Source: Gracilaria gracilis (taxonomy: Eukaryota > Rhodophyta > Florideophyceae > Gracilariales > Gracilariaceae). Taken from it: 64,000 nt of DNA. The position numbers and the translations under genes are program-made. How positions within the stretch are numbered: the first letter of the stretch is position 1; each line of letters starts with the position of its first letter. This document shows, piece by piece, positions 43,476 through 54,168 of the stretch. Below the pieces are notes generated by a model. That model had not been told where the DNA came from. It searched no databases and worked only from the letters and a program-made list of their open reading frames with translations. The stretch is from NCBI GenBank assembly GCA_030374805.1, contig JARGSG010000006.1:124001-188000 (forward strand). Direction: 5' to 3'.

Positions 43476-44360
43476 TCAATACGAGAATCGGGAACGCACA
43501 AAGTGTACTACTACAAGTAGGATACAAAGCTCTTCGAACTCCGTAAGCGTCTTGGCGCTGCCAGTAGGCGTTTCGAACTTCAGACGGTCCACCAGCACTA
43601 CGCACACAGCCGCAGTCGCTATGTGCATCATCGTGGAGAACGCCGCAAGAGGCAGGCCTTCCATTTCTAGGTTAACCTAACCAGCTCTGCGACATGTCTC
43701 AAAGAACTTCAATTTGTCGCCGTATGCGCACGGAACAAATGCACTATCTTGTCTGCCTTATGCTATATGAAAAGTTTCCGCACAGAGTGTGCCACCTCTC
43801 ACACAGTGGTTCTCAAAGTTGGACCTTTTGGTTTGAAACAAAGATTCGCTCAGAGACTGGTCGAGCTCAGCTCGATAGCGTTTTTCCTCTCCTAGAACAA
43901 ACATACGCAGCGAAGGAGTGAGGTCTCCTGTCAATGGGGGACGTGTGACCACCACTGTGCCAGGGTGAACTCCGAGTATACCACAAATGCCTGTTCGAAT
44001 GAAGCACCAATCGGAATCGTGTGCTGCCTTCAAGGCGATATATATCTCGTGTAATAGAACGTTTTTTGATCCAGTTCCAATTCCACGAGCTGCAACTAAC
44101 ACTGAAGGCAGAGTTCGTAATAGCAGATATCGATCAGTGCCGAAAAAGTTGATGGCTGGCTCAGGGGAGAATTGATGGGCTATTTTACGAGCTCGATTAA
44201 AGGAACCGCAGAAAATAACGTGACTTCCGGCGTTGAGTTTTCCAAGCAGTTACGGTGCCTCGGCTGGAAGTCGGTAGCCTAGATGAAACAAGATAACCTC
44301 ATTGGGGTTCGGCGTAGGTAGACATGCGTTTGACGCTTGACTTTTTGGATCGGCTAGCAT
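43476..44360 (-). pseudogene. Uridine phosphorylase pseudogene (animal UPP-type)
   Basis: The frame from the ATG at 44360 is 294 codons, close to the usual 300-310. It contains the pattern of eukaryotic uridine phosphorylases, which split uridine into uracil and ribose-1-phosphate: NPNEVILFHLGY, FFGTDRYLLL, GIGTGSKNVLLHEIYIAL, CFIRTGICGILGVHPGTVVV, GGTLCAETFHIA, VNLEMEGLPLAAFSTM and AAVCVVLVDRL. The phosphate and ribose contact regions and the EME motif are present, although GTSGG-type glycines are altered (RTGICGI). Three in-frame stops interrupt it: TAA 44250-44252, TAA 43758-43760 and TAG 43677-43679, with no frameshift at all. All three could come from CAA/CAG/GAA-type codons. It lies 300 bp from the gypsy LTR. 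It is a relic of a real salvage-pathway gene or a dead duplicate. Confidence 0.82.
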
Positions 44361-44827
44361 TTGCAAAACGGGGTCCCTTGAAGTCAAAGTGCAATAGAAG
44401 GGCAGTAGCTGACGAGCAGGAGCTGAATGAAGTTGGTGCGATGTTTCTTGACGGAACTTACACTTTTGTATGCTTGCTGCGATTAAGCAGAGAGCATCGG
44501 CGAAGCAAAAGATGTTGCGATATCGAAACAAGTCGGGTTACGGTGATGTGCGGGTGCTCAAGCGATGTCAGAGAACCATAGTCAAAGCCATTCATTTCGA
44601 ATCTCGACCATTTAACCCAAATTCATGATAGGTTGTGTCTGAACTCAAACACAAAATCCAGTACTGCCCGAGTACTCAAGGTGTTGCTCCCTTATCACAG
44701 TTCTAGAGAACGGGGACAACACTCATACATTGTAAACTGAGTTTCACCCGAACGAGAGTCTCCCGCTTGTCCACTCTCTTACAATTGGTACCATCAGCTT
44801 TTGGTTTCAAAACTACCCTCTAACACT
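44361..44827. other. Upstream of the uridine phosphorylase pseudogene
   Basis: The pseudogene frame remains open without an ATG to 44531. The rest shows no feature. Confidence 0.3.
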
Positions 44828-45070
44828 ATGCGTCGTTCAACTCGAAGTCAAGATCCGCAGAACAATAAGTCTGCTCATGCCGCTGATTCGTTGACCGACC
44901 TGCAACAACATATTCAACTGCTTCAGGAGACAGTGCAACAGCAAGAAAATGCGGGAAAAATCGTTTTCTCGCGGCCAAGGAAGTTTTCTCCAAGAACTCA
45001 AAGAGAAATTGTTTATTCTGGAAGAGTTTTTGATAAGTACGCCACGATTGATGGGTACAAAATATCATAA
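44828..45070 (+). CDS. Small hypothetical protein, coiled coil
   Basis: An 80-codon ORF from ATG with a basic N-terminus (MRRSTRSQD) and a heptad-like segment (LTDLQQHIQLLQETVQQQ), ending in a basic/aromatic tail. No homology is recognised. It may be a first exon or a gag-like remnant. Kept because the coiled coil is coherent, but support is weak. Confidence 0.3.
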   Translation: MRRSTRSQDPQNNKSAHAADSLTDLQQHIQLLQETVQQQENAGKIVFSRPRKFSPRTQREIVYSGRVFDKYATIDGYKIS

Positions 45071-45902
45071 TGTTTTTCTTTACACATGTCCGAACAAGCA
45101 TCAACCAATCTGTAGTAAACTCAAACAAAACAAGATAATTATTATGTATTAGCCAAACCCTATAACACATCTCTCGTGGTCAAGTACGCACCCGATAAAT
45201 GTGAAATTAAAAACAAAACAGAATTTTGCCATACTTGAAAATAAACGACATGGTGGTACATCATGTTATGTAGTACGTGTAGTAAAAAAGTGAACATTTA
45301 CATCTTAAACCCAAAACATATCATACATGTTGAGCACAAACATCATTTGCGTTAAGCAAAAATATATAACTTTTTGTTTAACAGGCGTTCAAAGAGGACA
45401 TTTTTGCTAATCTCCAATTCAATTAATATTTTTAAGTCACTTTACTCCCGAACTGCATGGTGGCGGAAGCCCATATCGTCACCTAGCAGGCTCCAGAAAT
45501 TCAAATTTCTCTGTTTTTTTCTTTGACAGATATGTTTACAACCCGAAGAATGTGCGCCAATAAAATTAGTAAATCGATACTAATATTTAGACAGAGGACC
45601 ATCATGTTTCAGATTAATTGAATTAACTAGTGCAACACCGTGAAAACAAAAATATTGAAAAGAAATGTTATGTCGGTAAACACAAAAAGAGTACTTGAAA
45701 CTGTTTTAGCCCTCTCATCAGAGTTTCCTGCTGCAGTACAATGACATCTGAATAGGTTGGTGCCACGTGTGCCTACTTGTAGGTCTTGCTGGTTGCACTC
45801 CACCCAATTGGTATTTTCTATTCTCCATTTTCTAATTTCTAATTTCTAGTTTAGTTTAGCTTAGCATGGCTGACCCATGACAGTAGGTCATGGGTGCAGC
45901 CG
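45071..45902. other. AT-rich intergenic region
   Basis: No ORFs of note are present. An inverted pair ACCCATGAC / GTCATGGGT (near 45874-45896) forms a small hairpin at its right end. Confidence 0.4.
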
Positions 45903-45963
45903 ATGACGTCATGCCCGCATGGTAGATTGGCGTCGGTGCACCATGTATATATTGTGGTGCACC
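45903..45963 (+). promoter_or_regulatory. Promoter-like cluster: bZIP site, TATA and flanking hairpin
   Basis: ATGACGTCAT (45903-45912) is a perfect CRE/ATF-type palindrome. TATATAT near 45946 is a TATA candidate, bracketed by a 9 bp inverted repeat GGTGCACCA (45935-45943) and TGGTGCACC (45955-45963). It lies about 430 bp upstream of a gag-like ORF, so it may be the promoter of an LTR; a second LTR was not found. Confidence 0.5.
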
Positions 45964-46386
45964 TCGCCTTCCCCCTTGGGTATTGTAAAGTCAGGCACCA
46001 TTAGGGCAGTAACTATACCATCTTGGTCACTTGCTACTCTATTACTATTCAGGTTTTACCGCGCGTCGACGTCTACTACCGTACATCTACACGGTATAGA
46101 CTAGTTGCCCCGTCGTTTTCCCCTGCGGGTTTTTGGCGCCCTACTACCATATTGGTTGTGTATTTCTCCCCTTAAGGTTGACCCCTCTCGCGCTCCCTCC
46201 ACCAGGCGGATCCCACACCTTGTCAGTGTTTGTACTACATTTTGTTCTCCCGACTTAGAAGTTTCTTGGTCCTTGTCGTACCTTTACTGGTGAACAGATG
46301 ACTTTCGAAAGGATTCTGGAAGTTCATACACCTATTTGTTTTGGCAGGAATACTGGCGAAGCAATTGGATACCACTTCTGGTCACT

Positions 46387-46911
46387 ATGGAAAGACCTAC
46401 AAGGATTAATCGTTGCTCTATCGAGCCACCTAGTCACAAGGGTTCTGGTGCGGCTTCGGCTGTCAAACCAATTCTGGATAATCCCGAGGAGCTGCTTCGG
46501 CAACCTCGGGCCGGAACCTCAAAGGATATGGGCACTCAGCCTCTGTTGGCTCCTGAACCTATTAAGAAATTGCCGACAACGGTTGAGGACCTTTGGCCTC
46601 AATTGAAAGATCGAGCGAAAGCTCTTTTTACCGCTACGGTTAATGAAGCATTGACCTCTATGGACATGGACGCCGTTACCCGCTTGGTGAGTGATCGAGC
46701 CGCGCACGAGCTCTCTCAGCGCATACCTAAGTTGGCTGAAACATACCTCTTAACGGGTGCCCGGGAGAAAATCTACCGAGTGGTTCAAGACCTTTGGGTT
46801 TCTGAAAAAATGGCGGAAGCTAAAACTCCCTGGGGCGAATATGGTTACTCGCATACCACAAGGGATTTCTGCAGGTTCTCCCCCACCAATCAAGCCAATT
46901 CCGGTCGATAG
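46387..46911 (+). pseudogene. Gag-like fragment
   Basis: 174 codons from ATG to TAG. It starts Arg/Pro/Ser-rich (MERPTRINRCSIEPPSHKG). A helical segment (TTVEDLWPQLKDRAKALF, VSDRAAHELSQRIPKLAET) and KIYRVVQDLWVSEKMAEAKT follow, and the frame ends abruptly after TNQANSGR. Composition and position behind a promoter-like cluster suggest the N-terminal part of a retroelement gag whose remainder is lost. It could also be an unknown host protein. Confidence 0.35.
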
Positions 46912-47341
46912 TGCGTACCTATATGGTTTAAGGCAAGGTCAAGAGGGCCATATAGAGATCGTCTGTGTTCTGCAAAGTGGAATACTGGGTGCTATGTGTG
47001 GAATAGTTGTTAGTTTAGGCATTATCTGGGCGCGCGCGGGGGTGGCAGAGGCTGGCACTCAAAGAACTAACAGATTTTGGAATATTGTATTCCATCTCGC
47101 GCAGTTTAATGCTAGGGTCTCCTAGTACTTCGAGAGGTTCGCCTCGCAATTCACCCCAACTACACTCTTTTCCACGACCCTCTCCAAATTTTCCATCTGT
47201 GCTAATTCCAATTTCCATTTCGCCCGAAAATGCGAAGCAATTGCCAACCTATCCACCCTAAGACATCCGCCCATTCCTTCCCATCTCCACCTCCACTCCA
47301 CACCGCCACCCCCTTACTATACTTTAGTCGATTTCCGCACC
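46912..47341. other. Spacer
   Basis: No supported feature is present. Confidence 0.3.
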
Positions 47342-48351
47342 TCAGGCGTTCGGATCCTGCGTTTCCGTCTCCTCAAACGTCATCTCGTAGAAGTTCCGCA
47401 GGCAGCTCTCCCCATTCTCGTACACTCTCCTCGCCCCAGAACGGCTCCCCATACCACCCATCCTCCGCTCCCTCTGCTCTTCCATTATGCGCTCCGCCGT
47501 CTGCACCGCATGCGCCGCGCTTCGAAACCCAGTCAACGTCGCAACCACCAGCCCCGGCCGCACTTCCTCTCCTGCTACCTTCCCTCCCTCCTTGCGTCTC
47601 TTATTCAAGCGACTACCCACTTCCTTAGTCTTTGGCGTCACAAGCGATCCCTTATCAACCTTCATTCCCCCCTTGGCACAACTTCCTCCCACCTCCCCTC
47701 TTGTCCCCGTCAGCATCCCCTTCACCTCCACCAACAACAACCGCGCCTTTTCCACCTCTCCAATCTGCATTTCCAGCATCTCCAACCTCCCCTTCATCAT
47801 CACATTCTCCTCCCTCAGCTCCCGTATCTCCTTCCCTACGCATTCCACCATTCCATTCGTATGACGACCCATCTCCATCCAAGCACCTTCAAACCATTCC
47901 GCAAATTATATATTGCTTCCAATGACATCCCATTCTCCTCCTCACTCAACACCACCCCTCCCATCTTCGCCACACTCTCCGCAATACAATCATCCATTCG
48001 CTCCTTCATCACAACTCCCAACAACCTCACCCGCTCCTTCATTTCCCCTGTAAATTGCTCTTTCCTACCTCCCGCTCCACCTCCACCCTCCATGTGCTCC
48101 CCAATCCCCAACAGGCTCAGGTGCACCGCCCCTTTCCTCCATATTCCACCCTTCTCCCCCTTCTTCTCCACCCCCTTCGAGCCCACATCCGCATCCCCTG
48201 CCTTCCCCACATCCACAACCTCATCCTCTCGTGACCCTCCATCCACCCGCGCAACCTCGGCCACTTCCTGCTTCGGAGACGGCGTTCCTCCGATCTCCTT
48301 TCCTTCCAGGAACGCAAGAAGCTCCTCGTCCTTCACGTATTCGTTCGACAT
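47342..48351 (-). pseudogene. Unknown coiled-coil protein, one frameshift
   Basis: The ATG at 48351 (MSNEYVKDEELLAFLEGKE) starts an acidic, Gly-rich frame ending near 47836. A second frame, -1 relative to it, begins at 47878 (MEMGRHTNGMVECVGKEIRE). It carries a long coiled coil (ELREENVMMKGRLEMLEMQ) and a C-terminal helical part (GFRSAAHAVQTAERIMEEQR) to 47342. The two overlap by about 40 bp, so a one-base indel near 47890 is the simplest explanation; an overlooked intron is possible. The minus strand here is strongly purine-biased, which also creates open Ser/Pro frames on the plus strand. No family is recognised. Confidence 0.5.
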
Positions 48352-48718
48352 CTTAGAAAAGCCAAAAGCGTCACCGAAAGCAAGAATTCGGTGCCATACG
48401 GTGCAATCGACACCGTCCTCGTTTTCCGTGCCACTGCCTATGCGCACGGCCTGTGTCTGAAACCATAACTTACCCCTTTCTGTTCCGACCGGTTTCGCGC
48501 CAAAACCTTCACTGTAATTTACGCCTCGCCAGCACTCCACTATTTAACCCCCACCCGGTCTTCTCTGAAGCTCGTACATCCTTTCCAGTCACTCCGTCTT
48601 GACCGGCGACGTGTTCTTCTTCCGCCATACCCTCACTTGGTTATGAGAAAAGCAAAACACTGGTGGTTGCATACTTGGAACCACCAGTGCGCCATTGACA
48701 GCGGATCCAGGTGTCGTG
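48352..48718. other. 5' flank of the coiled-coil gene
   Basis: The minus-strand frame stays open to 48540 but without protein character; it is probably leader and promoter. Confidence 0.3.
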
Positions 48719-50271
48719 GCGCTTCATCGGTGCACCGATGAAGCACCATGACGCCCGGGCCGTAGTGAGCACAACAGACCTGCGTAAGCTACTGAAGAAT
48801 GTAGTACAGGGGGCTGTGAAACGGACCCGAACGGGAGTTAGTTGTACATGGCTGGGATGTTTCTGCAAACGCGATATTCAGTAGTAGTAGCACGTGTGCC
48901 CCGGATACAGATATTCGAAACCGACCGGGGCGCCAGGGCAAAAAAAAATTTTAATTTTTTGGACAGCGGACCGATGTGTAGTGGCGCTTCATCCGTGCAC
49001 TGATGAAGCGCCGCAACACCCGGGTCCTCTGTCCGGGGGGTGGTCTAGACCAACGGTCCTGGATGCGTTTGGAGGGATTGAAAACCACCCTAACACACTA
49101 ATTTAGGGTGTTTTCAGAGCATCCGCAGCAATGCTCACTATACTAACGTGACTAATAAATGCAGCACCATAAGTGTCTTGCTAGGTTCAAAGTCCCCGTG
49201 AAGAAAGATTTAACTTCATGTCAGCCTTTTCTGTAAAGGATTGACTTATATGATGTTTGCGCACGAGCATTTGTGCGTGACAGTAGTCTGTAGAGATGCG
49301 CGTGTTTCGCCTACGGCTATACAGCGATATGTATCGAGCGTACGGTGTCCACGCCAGACCGTCGCCCCTGTGACGTTAGCGTAAAATTGAAACAACTCTA
49401 TTGCTATACATATTTATATCACTACTTGGATTTTAGAAAGAACAATATCTTGGTGGAAGAGTAAAAGTTTCATTCCCTTAGGGAAATGTTCGTATTACAT
49501 TCTTCGGAAAACACGAAGACTGGACAATGGCCAGGAGTTCAATGGCGCTTAATCGTTGCATCCATGAACCACAATTCACCTCGGTCTACCGTCTACCGCG
49601 TGAACGCACAGTAGCGGGTCGCACAACGGGTTCCGTGGTCGACACGCCGACAAAGCAGACCTAAAAGAACTCCAGCTTTATCTTTCATGGCGCGCGGAGA
49701 GGGGATCAAGAGAAAGTGGTACTTCATCTATGGCAGGTGATGCGTCAAAGAGATGTTAAGGAAAGCTTGAAGACGCGAGAGACACGGAACTAAATAACTG
49801 TGGAGATATACGCGATGTTACTAATGAGGACAACTAGGACAGTAGACTGGGTCTCATTGCGCTTCATCGCTGCGCCGATGGAGCACCACGCCACCCCGGA
49901 CGGCTGTCCCAAAACGATTATGTAATTCCAATTAGTTAAAACGACAGCCTGGGACAGCGGACCCGGGTGTTGTGGCGCTTCATCGGTGCACCGATGAAGC
50001 GCTAGGCCACCTTAGTTCGCTGTCCCAACTCCCCGTGTGTGGCAAACCTGTGGTAGTGGCATACTTGGCACCACCAGCGCGCCGATGACAGCGGACCCGG
50101 GTGTCGTGGCGCTTCATCGGTGCACCGATGTAGCGCCAGGCCACCTTAGTTCGCTCTCCCAACCCCCCGTGTGTGGCAAACCTGTTGGTAGTGCCATACG
50201 TGGCGCCACCGGCGCGCCGTTGACAGCGGACCCGGGTTTCGTGGCGCGTCATCGGTGCACCGATGAAGCGC
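48719..50271. repeat. Six copies of a 28 bp palindrome (interspersed satellite)
   Basis: The core GCGCTTCATCGGTGCACC plus its mirror makes a perfect 28 bp palindrome in the best copies. Copies lie at 48719-48746, 48984-49011, 49859-49886, 49975-50002 (perfect), 50109-50136 and 50244-50271. Flanks often extend the symmetry (GGACAGCGGACCCGGGTG on the left, partial mirror on the right), giving hairpins of up to about 70 bp. The stretches between (49012-49858) hold nothing else that I can support. Confidence 0.85.
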
Positions 50272-50300
50272 CACGGCACTCTGGTCCGCCGAGAACTACA
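49953..50300. repeat. Tandem array of about 134 bp units around the palindrome
   Basis: Unit starts (GACAGCGGACCCGGGT) at 49953, 50087 and 50222 give periods of 134 and 135 bp. The third unit is partial. The spacer contains CCCCGTGTGTGGCAAACCTG. A lone related unit lies near 48690. Confidence 0.85.
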
Positions 50301-50572
50301 TCGAAGTACCAGAAGCGAGGTTAATGTTTGAGGAGACCACTTGTACGAAGAATCTCCATAATTTGGCCATACATCAACTACGGGCCAGTGTCGTAGGGAA
50401 GGGTCCAATTTAACAGCAATACAATCGTTGCCGTCACATGGATCGTATGGACGATGACGAAGACCAACGTCCAAGGGATCTATTCGTTCTTCTCCTCGAA
50501 AAAGGTGGGTTCCTTCCGCTGAGAAGCCTAAACAATCACTTAATCTCTATTGTGAAGGGTTAAGAGTTTCAG

Positions 50573-51561
50573 GTGGAGCGACCGGCGACTCGTTTCGAGG
50601 CTGTTCTCTTTATGTCAATGCTAGGACATGTCATGAATGAGAAAGAAGAAAGGAGAATCTCTGCAAAATCAGCTGTCCTTTCGAGAAGGCCATTGAAAAG
50701 GAGATGTGCTTTGGAGGGAAACGAAGTCGCTCCGTACATACCAAGCTTGACGTCCCTCGAGAAGAGCAATTGTGATCGACTCTTGTTCGCAGTTTGTGAA
50801 GTTGTTTATGCCTGGGATATCTTCGCGAGGTTCATCGGGTATTCTAATGCTGACAATATGCTCGGTCCTTATATATTTATGTACTTGCAGTCGTTAACCT
50901 ACCAGGTTCTGAAATCTCGAGAAGATGGATACGCTCCTCCATCGCAAAGTACGCGTATAGAGAGGGGTGTACTGCCACAACCAGACATCGGAGGGTTTCC
51001 ACAATCTCTCGATAATGCACTGGATGGAAATCTCTGAGTTTTGGCTGCAGAGTTTCTGAATGATATAGAAACTATATGCACGCACAATTATCTGTATGAG
51101 ATGGAGCGGAAGCGTATCGGGGAGTGGATCATGTTTGTCCGGAACGGGAGTTCTTCGCATTACCTTTCAGAGATACAAGTTGTTCTCGATGATGGTGACT
51201 GTAGGAGGTCCAGAGTTCTTAAGCTTGAAGAACCGGCCTGGTGAAGAGCGAGGTATATATTATGCCCGCTCCTTTCTGTACAGCAGGCTATATTAATGAT
51301 GCTGGATACCATGCTGGAGATGAGAACCTAGCACTGCCGAGGTCCGAAAGGAAGCGAAGCCCAAATTTGATAACTCGTGAGACCAAACCCGTCATACAGT
51401 CGAAGTCTGAACTTATGGAGTATACACTTCTTCGAGTTACGGCTAAGAGACAGATAGAAGTTGGTGAGGAGCTCTATGTCAGTTTTGGTGCGCAGTACAA
51501 TTGGGACTGGGCTCTCACTCTTGATCCCGCTGAAGACGAGGAGCGGTTGCGAGGTCTATAG
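50573..51561 (+). pseudogene. SET-domain protein gene, broken or with unresolved introns
   Basis: The first frame (50573-51037) is helical without known motifs and meets TGA at 51035-51037. The same frame goes on with VLAAEFLNDIETICTHNYL and GEWIMFVRNGSSS. The reading then appears to move to a second frame (GVLRITFQRYKLF, VGGPEFLSLKN) and a third (51241-51561). The third has the SET end: TAGYINDAGYHAGDENLAL, then LLRVTAKRQIEVGEELYVSF with a Gly-Ala-Gln-Tyr continuation. SET domains transfer methyl groups from S-adenosylmethionine to protein lysines. An exon further up (50437, MDRMDDDEDQRPRDL) with donor GTGGGT and an acceptor TTTCAG at 50572 may belong to it. Two frame changes and one stop make function unlikely, but small introns are not excluded. 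Confidence 0.6.
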
Positions 51562-51781
51562 GCAACTGCCTTTGTGTAGCTGCACGATTTGTAGTTTCCA
51601 ATGATTTACACAGGTTCTGTAAACTTACCGTTATTGATTCCGCTATTCCATTCATCATACTCCCTTCCGTGTCCAACCATCTTCGCTCTTTCACACCGTT
51701 CTCCAAATCCCCTTTAATCTCCAATCTCTTTGTGTTCCCTGTTTTCTTTCCTTAACTTGGGCATTGGTATTAATTAACAAC
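51562..51781. other. Spacer between the SET relic and the coiled-coil gene
   Basis: Carries a short pyrimidine-rich stretch before the ATG at 51782. Confidence 0.3.
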
Positions 51782-54082
51782 ATGGTGGACAAGGCAAGAA
51801 CGCGGGGCACCCAGTCGCGCAAGAAGCCTGTAGGGAAGAAGAAGAAACTTGGTGAGGATAACAGAGGTTCAACACGAGTGGCTGCTAAAACAACGCCACG
51901 TCAATCACCAGAAGCGAAGGCCAACCACGGGCCTAATCCCACCGTCATTCACCGCCATTCTCGGCGCAAAGGTACCTCTGGGAACACTAGCGATGTACGT
52001 TAAAGTTGACCATCGCCGAGCTCCCCAACGCGATCCACTGGCAACGTTGAACAAAATCCCAACTCCGAAGAAATTTCACCGGTTCCAAAAGCTCGAGAAC
52101 CAGCAGGTTCGTTGACAAGGTATACTGTGGAAAAGGTTCGAGTTTGACAAGAGGAACAATACAATGTCCGTGTCTCTGAACTGGAAAGTAGTCCTACTGC
52201 AAGAGACCTACAACGGAGTGTGGGAAATCCCACAACCATTCCACGGCCATCACCATTTTCGACGCGAAGGGCATCTACAGTTGCCTTGAAGCCCAGACGG
52301 GTCGGCATACAGCGTGTAGGAAGGAGAAATCTTCGGAACTCGAATTTGTCACGGCGAAAAAGGCTCAGAGAGGAGAACTCTGAGCGGCGTGTGGCTGACA
52401 CTGTGGACAATGCGGATAATGCAGGGGATGAAATAACTCCACTATATCGTCCAATGAAGAGGACTATAACCTCTACTGTTCCACGAAGAACAGAAGAAGA
52501 TGGAGTACAGGGAACAAGGGAGGTAAATGAAGTGGAGCAGGAAGAGAAAGAAGACAGGGGAACTGTCGAGAAAGAAATCACGTCTTCTGGAAACCACAGA
52601 GATTTGCTGCAAGAAATCAATAGATTGAAAGCAAAGGTGAAGAAGTTGGAGGAGGATTTGATGATACGGGGAATCCTTGTGAAGGTTGCGCAAGAGCAGA
52701 GCACAGCATTGAAGACTAAGCTTGAGGAGAAAGAACTGGTGATTGAAGGTTTACGTGGTGCATTGAAGCAGGAGGACAGAAACACTTCCCGTACCGGTGA
52801 ACCCGGACGAACCGGACCTAAGAAGCATCGAATGGCTGTAAGCGATGCGTTTCGAGGGGTTGCGCGAGGAGTGTATCACAATATGTTGACTTGGGCCAGG
52901 AGAGAGACCAGTGAACTGTGTTTTGAAGGTGAGAAACCTTCAAGGAATTGGATCAATCGAGCTGAGATATTGGAGGGAGCGACGGAGAATGGAGAAGGGG
53001 TAATTCGAAACGAGGGGGATGGTGTCGCGAAGGTTCCCAAGAATCCTGTGGAGCTCCTCGCCAGTTTTGGAATGTTCAAACCATCTTTTGAAGGGGGTGC
53101 GGATGCGCTGCTGAAGACTATGGTACAGAGTGAGTTGAAAGAAGTGAGTTGGGAAGTAATTAGACAGGCTTCTCTCGCAGAAAGATGCATATTAGAAGTG
53201 TGTGCAGATACGTTTCTAAGGCAGAGAATGAAACAGACAATGAGTGATGTTGTGGGGGTGCGAAAGAGAAATACAAGGGATAACTTGTTTTTGTTGTTGG
53301 GTTATGATCTAATATGGAGAAGAACGAAAGTAGTAGAAGAAAATGCCGATGAAGTTGAACAGCAGCTGAGGGAAGCACAAGAGAACATCTTGCGACTTGG
53401 TGTGAATGGAACCCCCACCACGTCATGGTGGAGGAAGGCACCGCTTGATCGTTTGAAGTATTCGAAGACTAAAAATGACCGGGATGAAATGGATACGAAC
53501 GACTAGGACTTGTTCTTCAGAAACACGGTAGGCGTAGAAGTGTTGAAAGAATTCATTGCTTATGGTGTTGAGGATAAAGAGGAAGGGACATTAGTGGATG
53601 GCACGATGCTGACACTTGCACGATTAGACGCATGGATTCTGACGTTTGTCACTCTTGTTACTGCTCAATCTCCGAGAAGTGGGCAAAGGAAGAAACAGTT
53701 CGCGAAGAAGTATGCGGATTTATTACCTCTCTGTTTGAAAGAGTTGTTGGAAGATGTTTGGCAACATGTACAGAGAGATTATTCCAACGAGTTCCATCAC
53801 TATGGGAGTGCAGCACATGAATGGACTGGAGTGCTGGGGAATGATATGAGGGAGGCTATGATAGCGTGTCGAATGCCTTCGAGCGGAAAGATATACCTAA
53901 CGTTGCGTGAACGTTTCTTTGTTGAGAATGTGTGCAAGAGATTGGGATCAGTTACAGATTGTTTTATCGGAGAGTGTGAGGAAAGGGAAATGGATTTCAA
54001 GGAGATGGACATGCTGGGTTTTGGAAGTAGCACACTAGTGGGGAGAGGATTGCAACGTGGTGTCAATGAACAAGAAGAATGA
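51782..54082 (+). pseudogene. Unknown coiled-coil protein, convergent partner of the CACTA-like transposase
   Basis: The ATG at 51782 starts a very basic segment (MVDKARTRGTQSRKKPVGKK). Stops at 52001 and shortly after could be removed by an intron 51972-52106 (donor GTACCT, acceptor CCAGCAG, 135 nt, in frame), but a TGA near 52147 would remain. From 52220 one long frame holds a basic region, an acidic coiled coil (LLQEINRLKAKVKKLEEDLM) and a helical domain (FRGVARGVYHNMLTWARRE). It stops at TAG 53504-53506 and resumes in the same frame to 54082 (LARLDAWILTFVTLVTAQS, LPLCLKELLEDVWQHVQRDY). The 3' end faces that of the transposase 87 bp away, so it may be the element's second gene. No family is recognised. 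Confidence 0.55.
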
Positions 54083-54168
54083 CTGGGAATCTTTTACTGT
54101 TCTACTTCTGTACGGGTTTCTTCTGGTTCAGTTGGGTTTTGAGCAGGCTCATGATAAAACCTATTGAT

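Noticed and set aside
47230-48460. Ser/Pro-rich plus-strand ORFs (to 316 codons)
   Set aside because: They mirror the purine-biased minus-strand coiled-coil gene and lack their own start context or motifs.
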